Assembly (NCBI RefSeq): GCF_014164585.1
Contig: NZ_JACJFM010000042.1
Coordinates: 1 to 41,953 of the forward strand
Reading direction: 5' to 3'
Source of the DNA: Oceanospirillum sediminis
Lineage (GTDB): Bacteria; Pseudomonadota; Gammaproteobacteria; Pseudomonadales; Halomonadaceae
DNA length: 41,953 nt
How positions within the stretch are numbered: the first letter of the stretch is position 1; each line of letters begins with the position of its first letter. Position numbers and translations under genes: made by a program. Shown here piece after piece: positions 41,498 through 41,953 of this stretch. The notes beneath the pieces are model-generated. The model was not told where the DNA came from. It saw only the letters and a program-made list of their open reading frames with translations, and did no database searches.

Positions 41498-41867
41498 AGA
41501 ATTTATGGAAGCGGAATACGTACTGCCAGACTTTGGTGAGTACGATTTTCGCAACGCGCCTTACTTTCTGGGCGTGGCGCTGGCACTGGACGATCCTGAC
41601 GTTGATGAAGTGGATCTGATGAAAGCAGCGCAAATCGGCTGGACCTTTTTTATTCTCGGCTACATCTTCAAGCGTGTGGTCGAAGCCCGTTACCGACCCT
41701 GTCCTATCATGATGCTGTTTGCCAAAGCTGGCGACGGCAAAGCCCTGCACGATGAAAAACTGGTTATGGCCGGGGAAGCCACCCGCGCTGTGGCGGAATG
41801 CATCGACTTCTCTACCTCGCCTAAATCCGGCAACCGCTGGGATCTTAAAAAGTTTGATGGCGGGTAA
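41391..41867 (+). pseudogene. Terminase large subunit GpA, truncated
   Basis: Only 158 codons of a protein that is about 640 in lambda. The N-terminal GpA pattern is present (ELFRPAKHYPTKEFMEAEYVLPDFGEYDF, EVDLMKAAQIGWTFFILGYIF for the ATP-binding region). The frame reaches SGNRWDLKKFDGG, which in intact relatives continues, and stops at TAA 41865-41867. The break coincides with GTAACTATTCAG, the likely end of an insertion sequence. It overlaps the small subunit by 107 bases. Confidence 0.75.
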
Positions 41868-41953
41868 CTATTCAGCCCGCTCTCAACTATTTGCTACCTT
41901 GACGAATAGTTGAGATCTGTCAGTTTATGCATAGCAACAGACATTGAAGAGCA
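41864..41953. mobile_element. Left end of a probable insertion sequence (partial)
   Basis: From 41864 the DNA no longer codes for terminase. It begins GTAACTATTCAGCCC; a 5'-GTAA end is typical of the IS66 family. An 11-bp perfect inverted repeat, TCTCAACTATT (41881-41891) with AATAGTTGAGA (41905-41915), follows, and the AACTATT core occurs at the outer end too. No transposase is in the window, so the family call is tentative. Confidence 0.45.

Noticed and set aside
1-41953. CRISPR arrays, tRNA or rRNA genes
   Set aside because: No regularly spaced repeats and no cloverleaf or rRNA sequence were recognised. The only short repeat series is the iteron set at 37314-37518, which is irregularly spaced and in-frame coding.

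Overview
The window looks like a chromosomal segment of a marine-type gammaproteobacterium, probably Oceanospirillales-like. That placement is inferred from protein style and moderate GC, not from a marker gene. It carries a lambda-type prophage that starts at about 26.2 kb and runs off the right edge.

Left part (1-6.3 kb). The tail of a TRAP-transporter DctM gene comes first, then a nitrilase-family hydrolase, a DUF2252 protein, an NfsA-like nitroreductase, 3-methyladenine DNA glycosylase I (tag), the formate dehydrogenase sulfurtransferase fdhD, and a regulator that joins an excisionase-type HTH to a periplasmic-binding-like domain.

Metal and cofactor block (6.5-18.9 kb). A sensor kinase and a sigma-54-dependent response regulator read leftwards. 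The tungstate transporter tupABC diverges from them behind a well-formed -24/-12 promoter with two upstream dyads. Molybdopterin genes follow: mobA, mobB, moeA, a moaC-moaD fusion, moaE and moaA. Together with fdhD this is a supply line for a W/Mo-dependent enzyme, plausibly a formate dehydrogenase that is not in the window. Three of the cofactor genes have leaders closed by inverted repeats.

Hydrogen-sensing block (19.0-26.1 kb). After an acyltransferase/cNMP-binding fusion and an LCMT-type methyltransferase come hupE, with its own sigma-54-type promoter, then a HupT/HoxJ-type kinase and HupU/HoxB and HupV/HoxC. The small subunit has no Tat signal and the large subunit has no C-terminal extension, so this is an H2 sensor and not an energy-conserving enzyme. 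The nearest candidate partner regulator is the sigma-54 activator at 8.7-10.1 kb. No catalytic hydrogenase is seen.

Prophage (about 26.17 kb to the end). The order is lambda-like: int, xis, a leftward block of small early genes, an AT-rich cargo island, cI, cro, cII, an O-like gene with origin iterons inside it, P, Q, tandem terminators, a lysis region, a lambda-like cos site, and the small and large terminase subunits. The large terminase is cut after about 158 codons at what looks like the left end of an insertion sequence, so the prophage is probably defective.

The most interesting content is the AT-rich cargo at 31.4-35.1 kb. It is a four-gene, translationally coupled operon that I read as an ABC-three-component (ABC-3C) conflict system: a small membrane coiled-coil protein, a CTD protein, a middle component and a DUF2326-type ABC ATPase. 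The C-terminus of the membrane protein and the N-terminus of the CTD protein share a 13-residue beta-like motif, which suggests homotypic coupling between effector and sensor. A structured element of about 105 bp and a zinc-ribbon membrane protein follow.
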